Source: Candidatus Rifleibacteriota bacterium | GTDB taxonomy: Bacteria > Muiribacteriota > Ozemobacteria > Ozemobacterales > Ozemobacteraceae | Direction of reading: 5' to 3' | DNA length: 64,000 nt | NCBI GenBank assembly: GCA_015233155.1 | Contig: JADFYG010000014.1 | Location: forward strand, 517 to 64,516 | Shown here: positions 47,831-55,332 of the stretch, piece by piece | How the letters are laid out: the number at the start of each line of letters is the position of its first letter | How positions within the stretch are numbered: the stretch's first letter is position 1 | Position numbers and translations under genes: made by a program | Notes under the pieces: generated by a model | Database searches by the model: none | The model's input: only the letters and a program-made list of their open reading frames with translations | Told to the model about the DNA's origin: nothing

Positions 47831-48204
47831 GTTCGGGATCAGTGTTTCCTCAATATTTCGTTTTATTTTGAGGTTCACAAAACCGTTTTTATATGGAGGT
47901 CCTGTACCGATGTTTTGCAGGCGTATCCCGGTCGTGAGAATTCTCTCCAGGACACCGCTACGCTGTCTCGAAATGGTTGCCGAACACCTCTCCTCGAAGG
48001 CAGGCCAGAACCCCTTAGAATCGCCATCCTGGCGATCTGCGGGGTGCCGGCCCCTCGTGGGCCGGCATGGCCAGCCTTTGGGCTCGGGTTCAGACCATTT
48101 CGGACAGCTCCACTAGTGTCCTTACGAGAAATCTCACGACCTTGAACGAGGAAAAAACAGGAGACACCCCTTGTACCACCGGTGAAAATGTGATTTTATG
48201 GGTT
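47831..48204 (+). other. Left leader region of the insertion sequence
   Basis: A gene-poor stretch inside the element. It contains a 68-codon frame from ATG 47910 to 48116 with GGAGGT nine nucleotides upstream, whose product resembles nothing I know. It also holds two perfect hairpins: ATCGCCA/TGGCGAT (48020-48036) and GCCGGCCC/GGGCCGGC (48046-48066). The transposase frame is open from 48067, but recognisable transposase sequence begins at 48205. The hairpins may block read-through into the transposase message. Confidence 0.6.
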
Positions 48205-49524
48205 ATGACCAGAGCAATAGAGACGTTGAGACTTTCCCAGCTTCTTCCGGCCATTCGAGATGAGTTCGATCTCGTTCCTGATATTCGGAATGTTGATGCG
48301 AGCGGACATGTGCATCCAATGTCTGACGTTCTCATGGCAGGCCTAGCAATGATGCTTGTTCAAGATCCGTCGCTGCTTGAATTCCAAAATAGACTTGAGG
48401 AACGACGGCGGGGGAACAATCTTCGCACGATTTTTGGAGTGAGCAAGATTCCGAAAGAATCCCAGTTTCGTCGGGTCCTGGATCCAGCTGATCCGAGTAT
48501 CATCCAAAATGCATTCAGCGCGTGCGTGCAACGTTTACAGAAGACAAGACTTTGGTCTGAATATCGAGTATTAAATGGACGGTATCCGGTGTTATTCGAT
48601 GGTTTCGAGTTCTTTCGCAGCAATAAGCAGGGATGTGATCACTGTCTTGAGTTCCATCACCGCGACGGTCGCGTGGACTACGCTCATCAAGTTCTTGCAG
48701 CCACATTGGCACATCCAACGGCCAAGCGACCGATTCCCCTGATGCTTGAAGAAATTCGACGTGAAGATGGAACGCAAAAGCAGGACTGCGAGTTCAATGC
48801 CGCTCGTCGTTTAATTCCTAATCTTGTGAAGCAGCATTGTCATTTGGATCTCATCTTTGTCGGGGATGGACTTTATTCAAAAGTCCCAATGGTAAATCTC
48901 ATAATTGACACGGGCTCAAGCTATATTCTTGTCGCAAAACCCACTGACCATGTTGCTCTTGAGGAAAATCTTGCGAGTTTGCGTCTCTGTGACGGCGTCA
49001 AGCGTTTGGAATTCACCACTGATAAAGGAAAGCGTCGCGTTTATGAATGGGTGTATGATGTTGAACTGAATGGCTCGAGCAGTTTGGTCACGAATTGGTT
49101 CTCAATCGCGGAATTTGCCCCGAGCGGCAAAATAATCTATCGCAACAGCTGGATTACCGATCTAAAGCCATGCAAAAGTAATATCGAGGAGCTTGTTGAA
49201 GTAGGAAGACATCGATGGCAGATCGAAGATCAGGTGTTCGATATCTTAAAAAATCACGGCTACCATTTGGAGCATCGCTTCGGACACGGAAAACAGCATC
49301 TGGCGTTCATCTTCATAATATTGAATTTCCTGGCGTATATGCTTCACCAGTTGATCGCTCTTTCAGATAGACTTTTTCAAGCAGCCATGGAAAAAATCGG
49401 AACCAAGCACAAGCTCTGGGATGACATCCGAGTGCTTCTGAATCATTTCGTCTGGGGAAGTTGGGATGCCCTGCTGGAACACATTCTAGACTATCGCGAC
49501 GACACTGGCTTCGAAAGCGGATAA
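48205..49524 (+). CDS. DDE transposase of the insertion sequence
   Basis: A cut-and-paste type transposase of about 439 residues with an RNase H-like DDE domain. Likely catalytic acids are the Asp in PVLFDGFEFFR, the Asp in DLIFVGDGLYSK, and the Glu in RHRWQIEDQVFD. The last lies in a Y/R..E context like that of IS4-superfamily enzymes. An N-terminal helical DNA-binding region (IETLRLSQLLPAIRDEFD; LEFQNRLEERRRG) precedes it. The start is uncertain: ATG 48205 is favoured by homology-like content, and the frame continues upstream to ATG 48067, just after a hairpin. No frameshift or internal stop; the gene looks functional. Confidence 0.9.
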   Translation: MTRAIETLRLSQLLPAIRDEFDLVPDIRNVDASGHVHPMSDVLMAGLAMMLVQDPSLLEFQNRLEERRRGNNLRTIFGVSKIPKESQFRRVLDPADPSIIQNAFSACVQRLQKTRLWSEYRVLNGRYPVLFDGFEFFRSNKQGCDHCLEFHHRDGRVDYAHQVLAATLAHPTAKRPIPLMLEEIRREDGTQKQDCEFNAARRLIPNLVKQHCHLDLIFVGDGLYSKVPMVNLIIDTGSSYILVAKPTDHVALEENLASLRLCDGVKRLEFTTDKGKRRVYEWVYDVELNGSSSLVTNWFSIAEFAPSGKIIYRNSWITDLKPCKSNIEELVEVGRHRWQIEDQVFDILKNHGYHLEHRFGHGKQHLAFIFIILNFLAYMLHQLIALSDRLFQAAMEKIGTKHKLWDDIRVLLNHFVWGSWDALLEHILDYRDDTGFESG

Positions 49525-49586
49525 CAGAGTTAATGGCAACGAATTCCCGTGGAAACCCGTACCGACTCACAAATGGAGAATTACTG

Positions 49587-49595
49587 AGGGCGACG
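49587..49595. repeat. Target-site duplication, right copy
   Basis: AGGGCGACG, identical to the copy at 47805-47813, immediately follows the right inverted repeat. Confidence 0.92.
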
Positions 49596-49602
49596 AAAAA
49601 AA

Positions 49603-49631
49603 TTGACAAGAAATCGCCCCTCGGTTAAACT
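49603..49631 (+). promoter_or_regulatory. Consensus promoter upstream of the 49708 gene
   Basis: A perfect TTGACA (49603-49608) and TAAACT (49626-49631) with a 17-bp spacer. The insertion sequence ends only 16 bp upstream (7 bp after the target duplication), so it separated this promoter from any upstream operator without destroying the boxes. Confidence 0.8.
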
Positions 49632-49707
49632 ATTCGCACTCTCGAACATGCTGCATTTTCGGGGGGCACGGTTCCAAAGTGCGATTTCACTGTATCAGAG
49701 GTTATTA

Positions 49708-50412
49708 ATGGGACGAAAACGATACTGCGAGCTCCCCTTCTGCAAAGGCGTTGTCGAAGGCACGCGAAATAAAAGACGTTGCGATAATGACCGAAATATT
49801 CATCTGCACCAGGTAATTTCCCGAAATGTCCGCAAAATCATGAGATTTATTCAGGGGCACGAAGAATTTACGGCCAATGATGTTACCCAGGATCTGTTTA
49901 AAGACAAGTTGGACAAAAATGAAAAAGGATCGATGTATCGGCTTTTTCAGGCCATGGTTCGTGAACACTATCTTCTCGAACGCGGCAAACGCGAAGGGCT
50001 GAAAGTTTACGCCTTCAGTGGAACAGTGCGCTTTAAGTCAGAAGACGACACCGGAGATGCTTCCGAATCTGACCAGGACGTTCCTGTTGCGCCTCCGCCC
50101 ACACACGAGACCCATCACGATTCAACCGCAGATCAACTGTCCGCAGACAATATCGAGCATCCTTCTCAGGTACGACCTACCCCCGTCCAGAAACCGCACC
50201 CCATCCAGGAACCCCTATCGCCGCTTTCCCGCCAGGAACTTCTTCTTGGAAAACTCAGAGAATTCGTCTATCTGAAAAACGGCAACTGGAATCACGAGGA
50301 CTGGATGTGGCTGATAAATCGCTCCGATATCCGGGAGTTCGGAGAATCCGAGTCTGAAATTGGCCGGATTCTGGAAGAAGAAAAAAATCGCTTCTGGGCA
50401 CGCCGATCCTGA
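49708..50412 (+). CDS. Uncharacterised Cys-cluster, winged-helix-like protein
   Basis: A 234-residue protein of no family I recognise. The N-terminus (MGRKRYCELPFCKGVVEGTR, then RRCDN) has three cysteines that could bind metal. Residues about 40-110 (IMRFIQGHEEFTANDVTQDL to EGLKVYAFSGTVRF) have the helix-turn-helix plus wing pattern of a small DNA-binding domain. An acidic, Pro/Thr-rich linker follows, then a C-terminal helical block with LLGKLREFVYLKNGNWN and EESEIGRILEEEK-like charge. I chose ATG 49708 because AGAGGTT precedes it; the frame extends upstream through the promoter, which cannot be coding. Regulation is from the consensus promoter at 49603. A transcription-factor role is inference. 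Confidence 0.65.
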   Translation: MGRKRYCELPFCKGVVEGTRNKRRCDNDRNIHLHQVISRNVRKIMRFIQGHEEFTANDVTQDLFKDKLDKNEKGSMYRLFQAMVREHYLLERGKREGLKVYAFSGTVRFKSEDDTGDASESDQDVPVAPPPTHETHHDSTADQLSADNIEHPSQVRPTPVQKPHPIQEPLSPLSRQELLLGKLREFVYLKNGNWNHEDWMWLINRSDIREFGESESEIGRILEEEKNRFWARRS

Positions 50413-50431
50413 CGGAATAAATCGCTCTTCC

Positions 50432-50480
50432 CTATGCACAAACCCGGCTGAGTCAAATGATCAGCCGGGTTTGTGCATAG
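50432..50480. terminator. Perfect 20-bp palindrome between convergent genes
   Basis: CTATGCACAAACCCGGCTGA (50432-50451) and its exact reverse complement (50461-50480) flank a 9-nt loop. It lies after the winged-helix-like gene and before the end of the convergent acidic protein gene. No T tract. The remainder of the 187-nt gap shows nothing else. Confidence 0.8.
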
Positions 50481-50599
50481 AAGATGATTGATTACCAGAC
50501 TTTACAAACAAGAAAAAAATAACCACCGCTCAATCACTCAATACAGAGCGTTCAAACGGTGGTATTTGGAATATTTATTCACCAAGGGAGAAAAAAAAG

Positions 50600-50953
50600 C
50601 TATTCCTCTTCCTCGTCATCTTCCTCGTCATCGTCCAGGTCTTCTTCTTCATCGTCGACAAGATCGTCTTCTTCGTCGTCATCGAAGTCCTCTTCTTCGT
50701 CATCTAAATCGTCTTCTTCGTCGTCATCGAAGTCTTCTTCATCTTCCTCGTAATCATCGAGGTCATCATCGTCCTCTTCGAGGTCGTCATCTTCCTCGTC
50801 AAGAAGGTCGTCGCCCTCCTCGCCAAGATCGTCGTCATCATCTACAAGATCGTCATCGTCATCTTCTTCTTCCTCGTCTTCCCATTTTTTTTTGGGAGTA
50901 AGAGAAAAAATGTCATATTTGTCTTCGTTTTTCAACCAGTCGGTCTTTGGCAT
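50600..50953 (-). CDS. Extremely acidic Asp/Glu-repeat protein
   Basis: A 117-residue protein: a short ordinary head (MPKTDWLKNEDKYDIFSLTP, then KKKW) and an about 90-residue tail made almost only of Asp and Glu, with an occasional Leu, Phe or Val. In the tail units such as DDDEEDDL and DDEEEDFD recur. ATG 50953 follows AAAGGGG; an in-frame ATG at 51010 is possible. The opposite strand reads as poly-Ser or Arg/His, which is not protein-like, so the minus-strand frame is the real one. It resembles the acidic tails of histone chaperones and DNA mimics. Binding to a basic partner is a guess. Confidence 0.7.
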   Translation of the reverse strand: MPKTDWLKNEDKYDIFSLTPKKKWEDEEEEDDDDDLVDDDDDLGEEGDDLLDEEDDDLEEDDDDLDDYEEDEEDFDDDEEDDLDDEEEDFDDDEEDDLVDDEEEDLDDDEEDDEEEE

Positions 50954-51190
50954 GGCTGTACACCCCTTTAAAGAGATTTCGAGTGCAAAAGTCGAACGTG
51001 ATTTTTGCACAATTCACGAGACGTGTCAAGATTTTTTTTGCTTTTTATTAGGATCACCTACTCAGGAATGGAAGATTGCGCCACCGCAGGACAAACGCAT
51101 TAAAAACCGGGAATAGGCCTATAGCGCGGTTCTCGACACAAGAACTATGACTATGGTAGAACGTGACCGTCTGGCACGCCGAAGCGGAAA

Positions 51191-51218
51191 GCGGCGCGCC
51201 CGGCGGTCGCGCCCTACC
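51191..51218. repeat. G+C-rich interspersed repeat, copy 2
   Basis: Matches the element at 27523-27550 at 26 of 28 positions (shared GCGGCGCG start and GGTCGCGCCCTACC end). It is intergenic in both places. Confidence 0.7.
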
Positions 51219-51263
51219 ACAGAACTTTTAATGCGTTTGCACTGTGCGCTACCGCCGTTATTC

Positions 51264-51292
51264 TTGACTTGGCTTCGAGAATGCGCTATACT
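51264..51292 (+). promoter_or_regulatory. Promoter of the ffh-rplS operon
   Basis: TTGACT (51264-51269) and TATACT (51287-51292) with a 17-bp spacer, 50 nt before the ffh ATG. One mismatch from consensus in each box. Confidence 0.75.
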
Positions 51293-51341
51293 GACCCACT
51301 GTTCGTACATTGCCATACACCTTTGAGGTGGTTTTAATCTT

Positions 51342-52694
51342 ATGTTTGGAAATCTCTCCACTAAGCTGTTTTCGATTTTCGACAAGCTTCGAAAGTCAGG
51401 AAAGCTTACGGAAAAAGATATTGATGCTGCACTCTCAGAAGTTAAGCATGCGCTCCTTGAAGCGGATGTCAATTTTCGGGTTGTTAAGAATTTTATCTCC
51501 CGTGTTCGCGAAAAAGCCGTAGGTATCGAGGTTCTGAAAAGCTTTACACCCTCGCAGCAGGTCATAAAGATCGTCATGGATGAACTGACGACGTTGCTGG
51601 GTGGAACTCAGGCAAAACTGACATATTCTCCGAAGAAACCCACAGTGATTCTGATGGCCGGCCTCCAGGGCTCCGGCAAAACGACTACAGCCGGCAAGCT
51701 CGCTCTTCTCCTTCGAAAAGCAGACCAAAAGAATCCTCTGCTTGTTGCATGTGACGTGTATCGTCCAGCCGCCGTGAAACAACTCCAGGTACTTGGCGCG
51801 CAACTTGATATTCCGGTATTTTCCATGCCGGCTGGCTCCCGGCCAGCCGATATTGCCCGTGCAGCCTTGGAACATGCTCGTAACGTTGATCATGACGTGG
51901 TTATCATCGACACCGCCGGTCGACTTCATATCGATGAAGAGATGATGGCGGAAGTTCGCGAGTTAAAAGAAGTCGCCGGACCACATGAGATTCTTTTGGT
52001 TGTTGATTCGATGACCGGCCAGGATGCCGTAAATATCGCCAAATCTTTTAATGATCTTCTTGAACTGACAGGAATCATCCTGACAAAACTTGATGGTGAT
52101 GCTCGCGGCGGCGCCGCACTTTCCATTCGCGAAGTCACGGGCAAACCGATTAAATTCGTCGGTCTGGGTGAAAAGATGGCCGCCCTGGAATCCTTCCACC
52201 CTGATCGAATGGCCCAGCGAATCCTCGGTATGGGCGATGTGTTGACGCTGATAGAAAAAGCGCAAGCCAACATGGACGAGGAAAAGATGAAGGCTCTCGA
52301 GGCAAAGACTCGTGAGGGGGATTTCAACTTCAATGATTTCCTTGATCAGCTTAGTGCAATAAAAAAAATGGGTCCTCTTGATCAACTTCTTTCAATGATT
52401 CCTGGGTTTTCTAATGCTATCCCCCAGATGTCCGAATTGTCTTTTGAAAATAAAAAGTTTAAACAATTCGAGGCTATTGTCCTGTCCATGACCACCCAGG
52501 AACGTGAAAATCCCGATCTGATCGATGGCAGTCGACGAAAACGTATTGCGGCTGGAAGCGCCAACACCATCCAGGATGTAAATGCTCTTCTGAAACAGTT
52601 CAATCAGATGCGTCAAATGATGAAAAACCTCGGCGGCCTTGCGAAGCGCTCACGACAAATGAGCAAGATGGTCGGCATGGGGCGAAGGAAATAA
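51342..52694 (+). CDS. ffh: Signal recognition particle protein Ffh
   Basis: Ffh binds signal sequences and SRP RNA and delivers nascent membrane proteins to FtsY. The 450-residue protein has the N domain, the GTPase G domain (GLQGSGKTTTAGKLA, DVYRPAAVKQL, DTAGRLHID, TKLDGDARGG) and a Met-rich M domain (QMRQMMKNLGG, ending RRK). GAGGTGG at 51325-51331 precedes ATG 51342. First gene of a unit with rpsP, khpA, rimM, trmD and rplS, a common bacterial arrangement. Confidence 0.98.
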   Translation: MFGNLSTKLFSIFDKLRKSGKLTEKDIDAALSEVKHALLEADVNFRVVKNFISRVREKAVGIEVLKSFTPSQQVIKIVMDELTTLLGGTQAKLTYSPKKPTVILMAGLQGSGKTTTAGKLALLLRKADQKNPLLVACDVYRPAAVKQLQVLGAQLDIPVFSMPAGSRPADIARAALEHARNVDHDVVIIDTAGRLHIDEEMMAEVRELKEVAGPHEILLVVDSMTGQDAVNIAKSFNDLLELTGIILTKLDGDARGGAALSIREVTGKPIKFVGLGEKMAALESFHPDRMAQRILGMGDVLTLIEKAQANMDEEKMKALEAKTREGDFNFNDFLDQLSAIKKMGPLDQLLSMIPGFSNAIPQMSELSFENKKFKQFEAIVLSMTTQERENPDLIDGSRRKRIAAGSANTIQDVNALLKQFNQMRQMMKNLGGLAKRSRQMSKMVGMGRRK

Positions 52695-52764
52695 CAGGAA
52701 ACAAACCCGAACCCAGGGAATCAGTCCTTGTGTTCAGTTAAAGTAATGAACAGGAGTCGAAATT

Positions 52765-53037
52765 ATGTCAGTAGCAATCCGTCTTAAACAAATGGGCACC
52801 AAAAACCGCGCTTTTTTCCGTATCGTTGCCGTCGATAGTCGCAAGACTCGCGATGGTAAAATGCTCGCCAATCTCGGTCACTATAATCCTTTGACCGATC
52901 CCGCCACAGTAGTGATAGACGAAGAGCGTGTTCTTTCCTACCTCAAAGTTGGAGCCACTCCTTCTGAAACCGTCGCCAGTCTTTTGAAGCAGCACGGCAT
53001 CGTTCAAGGCGTCAAGGGCTGGGCAAAGAACGTCTGA
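52765..53037 (+). CDS. rpsP: 30S ribosomal protein S16
   Basis: A 90-residue S16, an early-assembly protein of the small subunit. It starts MSVAIRLKQMGTKNRAFFRI and carries the VAVDSRKTRDGK and LGHYNPL motifs of the family. ATG 52765 follows an AGGAG site. About 70 nt separate it from ffh and 34 nt from khpA. Confidence 0.98.
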   Translation: MSVAIRLKQMGTKNRAFFRIVAVDSRKTRDGKMLANLGHYNPLTDPATVVIDEERVLSYLKVGATPSETVASLLKQHGIVQGVKGWAKNV

Positions 53038-53071
53038 AACGACGTTTGCCTACGAAAGAGAGATACGGGTT

Positions 53072-53311
53072 ATGCCGGAGACATTGAGGGCTTTGATCAG
53101 TACTGTCGTGAAAGCTATTGTTGAGCATCCTGACGAAGTCATGGTCAAACCCATCGAGGGTGAAGGGACCATCGTCTTCGAGGTTCAGGTCAATCCAGAT
53201 GATGCCGGCAAAGTGATCGGAAAAAAGGGACGCACAATAAATGCCCTTCGAACTGTCATTCGTGCCAATACGGCTCTCGGTAACAAGAAAGTGATGATGG
53301 AGCTGGTCTGA
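53072..53311 (+). CDS. khpA: KH-domain RNA-binding protein KhpA
   Basis: A 79-residue single KH domain, with the VIGKKGRTINALRTVIRA motif (GxxG loop GKKG). KhpA pairs with KhpB/Jag in several bacteria and binds many RNAs. Its position between rpsP and rimM is conserved. Its stop is followed one base later by the rimM start, so translation is likely coupled. Confidence 0.95.
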   Translation: MPETLRALISTVVKAIVEHPDEVMVKPIEGEGTIVFEVQVNPDDAGKVIGKKGRTINALRTVIRANTALGNKKVMMELV

Positions 53312-53312
53312 A

Positions 53313-53999
53313 ATGGCATCCGATTCAGTGGTCGAGCGTCAGTCCCCCACGACTCCCCGGAGCGTGGGACCTTTCGTGCGCAGAAAAGCCAGGAAAGCTG
53401 ATGAACGTAAAAAACGTCTGGCGGCATTGCCAGTCGTTTCTCCGGCAGCCGAAAACATCGAACCATCCCCCTGGATTATCATCGGGCGGGTTTTGAAAGC
53501 CTTTGGACTGAAGGGCTGGGTGCGAATCGCATGTATGAGCGATAATCCAGGGCGGTTTGCTCCTGAAGTTGTTCTTCGACGCTGTCTGAGTGACGGCAGT
53601 CAGGTCACAATGCGCATTCTAGATAGCAGATGCTCTGCTGATGGTCGTTTTGCCGATCTTCTCCTCGAAGATATAACGAATGATGAGCAAGCTCGTGGTC
53701 TTGTCGGAGAGGCTTTTGTAATCCCCCGGGAAGAACGACTTCCACCTCCGAAGGGTGCTTATTACGCCGACGAACTTGTCGGCATGGATGTTTTATCACC
53801 GGCTGCCGAACACGAGGGACGCATTTCCTCCCTGGAAATGGATGTTCCATCCCCATACCTCGTCATCGAAAGTACTCGACTGGGTGAAGTTCTGGTACCT
53901 TTCAGAAAGGTATTCATTAAAAAGATAGATCGCAAGAGTCGCGCTCTGACCCTTAATGAGCCCCTGGAATTCCACTATTTCGCAGATAAAAAACCATGA
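53313..53999 (+). CDS. rimM: Ribosome maturation factor RimM with N-terminal extension
   Basis: RimM helps 30S assembly around S19 and the 3' major domain. Residues about 54-228 match the family (WIIIGRVLKAFGLKGWVRIA; YYADELVGMDV; the PRC-barrel end PSPYLVIES.. VPFRKVFIKKID). Residues 1-53 are an extra, basic, low-complexity extension (VRRKARKADERKKRLAAL) not seen in most RimM proteins. No alternative ATG with a good ribosome-binding site lies nearer the domain. The gene is one base after khpA and overlaps trmD by 4 nt. Confidence 0.95.
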   Translation: MASDSVVERQSPTTPRSVGPFVRRKARKADERKKRLAALPVVSPAAENIEPSPWIIIGRVLKAFGLKGWVRIACMSDNPGRFAPEVVLRRCLSDGSQVTMRILDSRCSADGRFADLLLEDITNDEQARGLVGEAFVIPREERLPPPKGAYYADELVGMDVLSPAAEHEGRISSLEMDVPSPYLVIESTRLGEVLVPFRKVFIKKIDRKSRALTLNEPLEFHYFADKKP

Positions 54000-54739
54000 A
54001 AATAGATATCCTCACATTGATTCCGGGTATGTTCAAGAATGTTTTCGATGAAAGCATTCTTGGAGCCGCCGTAAAGAACGATATTCTTTCGATCGAAACT
54101 CATTCGTTTCGCGAATTCGGCGATGGCCGCCACAAAACCGTAGACGACACGGCATTTGGCGGAGGCCCAGGCATGATTCTTAAACCAGGACCACTTGTCG
54201 AAGCCATCCGGGATCTACGCCGTCAGGGAAACCCCGGGCCCGTCATCGGACTCACACCGCAGGGCGTTCCCTTCACCCAATCCGTGGTTCGTCAGCTCGC
54301 CGGTTTTTCGCGCATCATCCTCGTTTGTGGCCGCTATGAAGGTTTTGATGAACGCATCCGACCTGAGTTTGATCTTGAGATGTCGATTGGAGATTACGTG
54401 TTGACCGGTGGGGAATTCCCGGCAATGATCGTAATTGATGCGGTTGCCCGCATGCTCCCCGGAGCCGTCGGCTGCAGAGAATCGGTTGAGCATGATTCTT
54501 TTTTTACCGGCCCGCTTGATCATCCACAGTTTACTCGTCCGCCAGTCTGGGAAGGTGCTTCAGTTCCCGAAATCCTTACCAGGGGCCATCACCGCATGAT
54601 CGAAGATTGGCGTCGCGGTAAAAGCCTTGTCAGGACTGCGATTCGCAGACCGGACGTCTTTAGCAGACTCGACCTGACGACTGCTGATGGTGCGATTTTT
54701 CAGGAGTGTCTGAACACCGCCCCCGGAGTCGAAGTCTGA
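53996..54739 (+). CDS. trmD: tRNA (guanine-N1)-methyltransferase
   Basis: TrmD methylates G37 of tRNAs using S-adenosylmethionine in a trefoil-knot fold. The 247-residue protein shows MKIDILTLIPGMF, the DDTAFGGGPGMILKPGP motif, GRYEGFDERI, and the knot segment SIGDYVLTGGEFPAMIVIDAV. HPQFTRP follows near the C-terminal domain. Standard length. It overlaps rimM by 4 nt and is followed after 57 nt by rplS. Confidence 0.98.
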   Translation: MKIDILTLIPGMFKNVFDESILGAAVKNDILSIETHSFREFGDGRHKTVDDTAFGGGPGMILKPGPLVEAIRDLRRQGNPGPVIGLTPQGVPFTQSVVRQLAGFSRIILVCGRYEGFDERIRPEFDLEMSIGDYVLTGGEFPAMIVIDAVARMLPGAVGCRESVEHDSFFTGPLDHPQFTRPPVWEGASVPEILTRGHHRMIEDWRRGKSLVRTAIRRPDVFSRLDLTTADGAIFQECLNTAPGVEV

Positions 54740-54796
54740 TTCGAAATACGTAAATTTTCGTTTTTTTTGCAAGAGATTTCTAAAAGGAGTTATTTT

Positions 54797-55156
54797 ATGG
54801 ACCAGATCATTGAAGGTATCGAACGTGGTTATCAGAAGAATGCTGGTATTCCGGCATTCAGGCCAGGCGACACTTTGCGTGTGAACATAAAGGTTCGCGA
54901 AGGTGAAAAGGAACGCCTTCAGGCGTTTGAAGGTGTCGTGATTTCCCGTCGCTATGCTGGATTGCGCGAGAATTTCACGGTACGGAAGATCAGCTACGGT
55001 GTTGGAGTTGAACGCACCTTTCTGCTCCATTCGCCCAACATCTCTGAGATAGCAGTAGTTCGACAGGGTAAGGTTGCTCGCGCGAAGCTCTTCTATCTCC
55101 GTGATCGCGTTGGCAAGAGGACTCGCGTCAAGGACAAGATCATCCAGAGAGCCTGA
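54797..55156 (+). CDS. rplS: 50S ribosomal protein L19
   Basis: A 119-residue L19, located at the subunit interface. Family motifs are visible: [20 protein letters not shown], then [20 protein letters not shown] and [15 protein letters not shown] 54797 follows AAAGGAGT (54783-54790); the frame is open ten codons upstream, but that would include the ribosome-binding site. Last gene of the ffh-rplS run. Confidence 0.98.
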   Translation: MDQIIEGIERGYQKNAGIPAFRPGDTLRVNIKVREGEKERLQAFEGVVISRRYAGLRENFTVRKISYGVGVERTFLLHSPNISEIAVVRQGKVARAKLFYLRDRVGKRTRVKDKIIQRA

Positions 55157-55286
55157 AGGTTTTGTCGAATCACTTCCCCGCAAGCGTAAACTCCGGACAA
55201 ACAACTCAGGTCGGCAAAGTTACCGTCGCAGCGTATGTTTGTTCGGAGTAAGCGTGTCTGTTGGACAAGGTGCAATATCTTGTGTG

Positions 55287-55316
55287 GACACGATGTTTTG
55301 TCATGCGTATCGTGTC
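55287..55316. promoter_or_regulatory. Inverted repeat upstream of lepB
   Basis: GACACGAT (55287-55294) and ATCGTGTC (55309-55316) form an exact 8-bp inverted repeat with a 14-nt spacer, ending 16 nt before the lepB start. It could be an operator or a stem affecting translation. No clear promoter was seen in this 176-nt gap. Confidence 0.4.
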
Positions 55317-55332
55317 GACGCGGGATTAAAAT

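Larger units (their letters stand above)
47814..49586 (+). mobile_element. Intact IS4-like insertion sequence, 1773 bp
   Basis: The element is bounded by perfect 17-bp terminal inverted repeats CAGTAATTCTCCATTTG (47814-47830, and inverted at 49570-49586). It is flanked by an identical 9-bp target duplication AGGGCGACG. One DDE transposase gene fills the right three quarters. The left about 370 bp has no convincing long gene but holds two tandem hairpins and a small frame with a ribosome-binding site. Ends, duplication and reading frame are all undamaged, which points to a recent insertion. It landed between the divergent promoters of galT (minus) and the gene at 49708 (plus). I could not assign a precise IS family. 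Confidence 0.95.
50954..51341. other. Gene-free region upstream of ffh
   Basis: 388 bp between the acidic protein gene (minus) and ffh (plus). It holds a dispersed G+C-rich repeat (51191-51218) and the ffh promoter (51264-51292). A search by eye for a 4.5S/SRP RNA (the GGAAGCAGC tetraloop region) found none. Confidence 0.6.

Noticed and set aside
47828-48145. 105-codon frame in the insertion-sequence leader
   Set aside because: Begins within the terminal inverted repeat region, no ribosome-binding site, no resemblance to transposase parts.
47814-49586. Programmed frameshift transposase (orfA/orfB)
   Set aside because: One continuous frame carries the whole DDE domain; no slippery sequence with a matching second frame was seen.
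50488-50901. Plus-strand frames reading as poly-Ser or Arg/His/Leu repeats
   Set aside because: Mirror images of the Asp/Glu codon repeats; the minus-strand frame has a proper start and an ordinary N-terminal head.
50954-51341. SRP RNA gene upstream of ffh
   Set aside because: The conserved GGAAGCAGC-type tetraloop and asymmetric loop region is absent; the G+C-rich part is a dispersed repeat.
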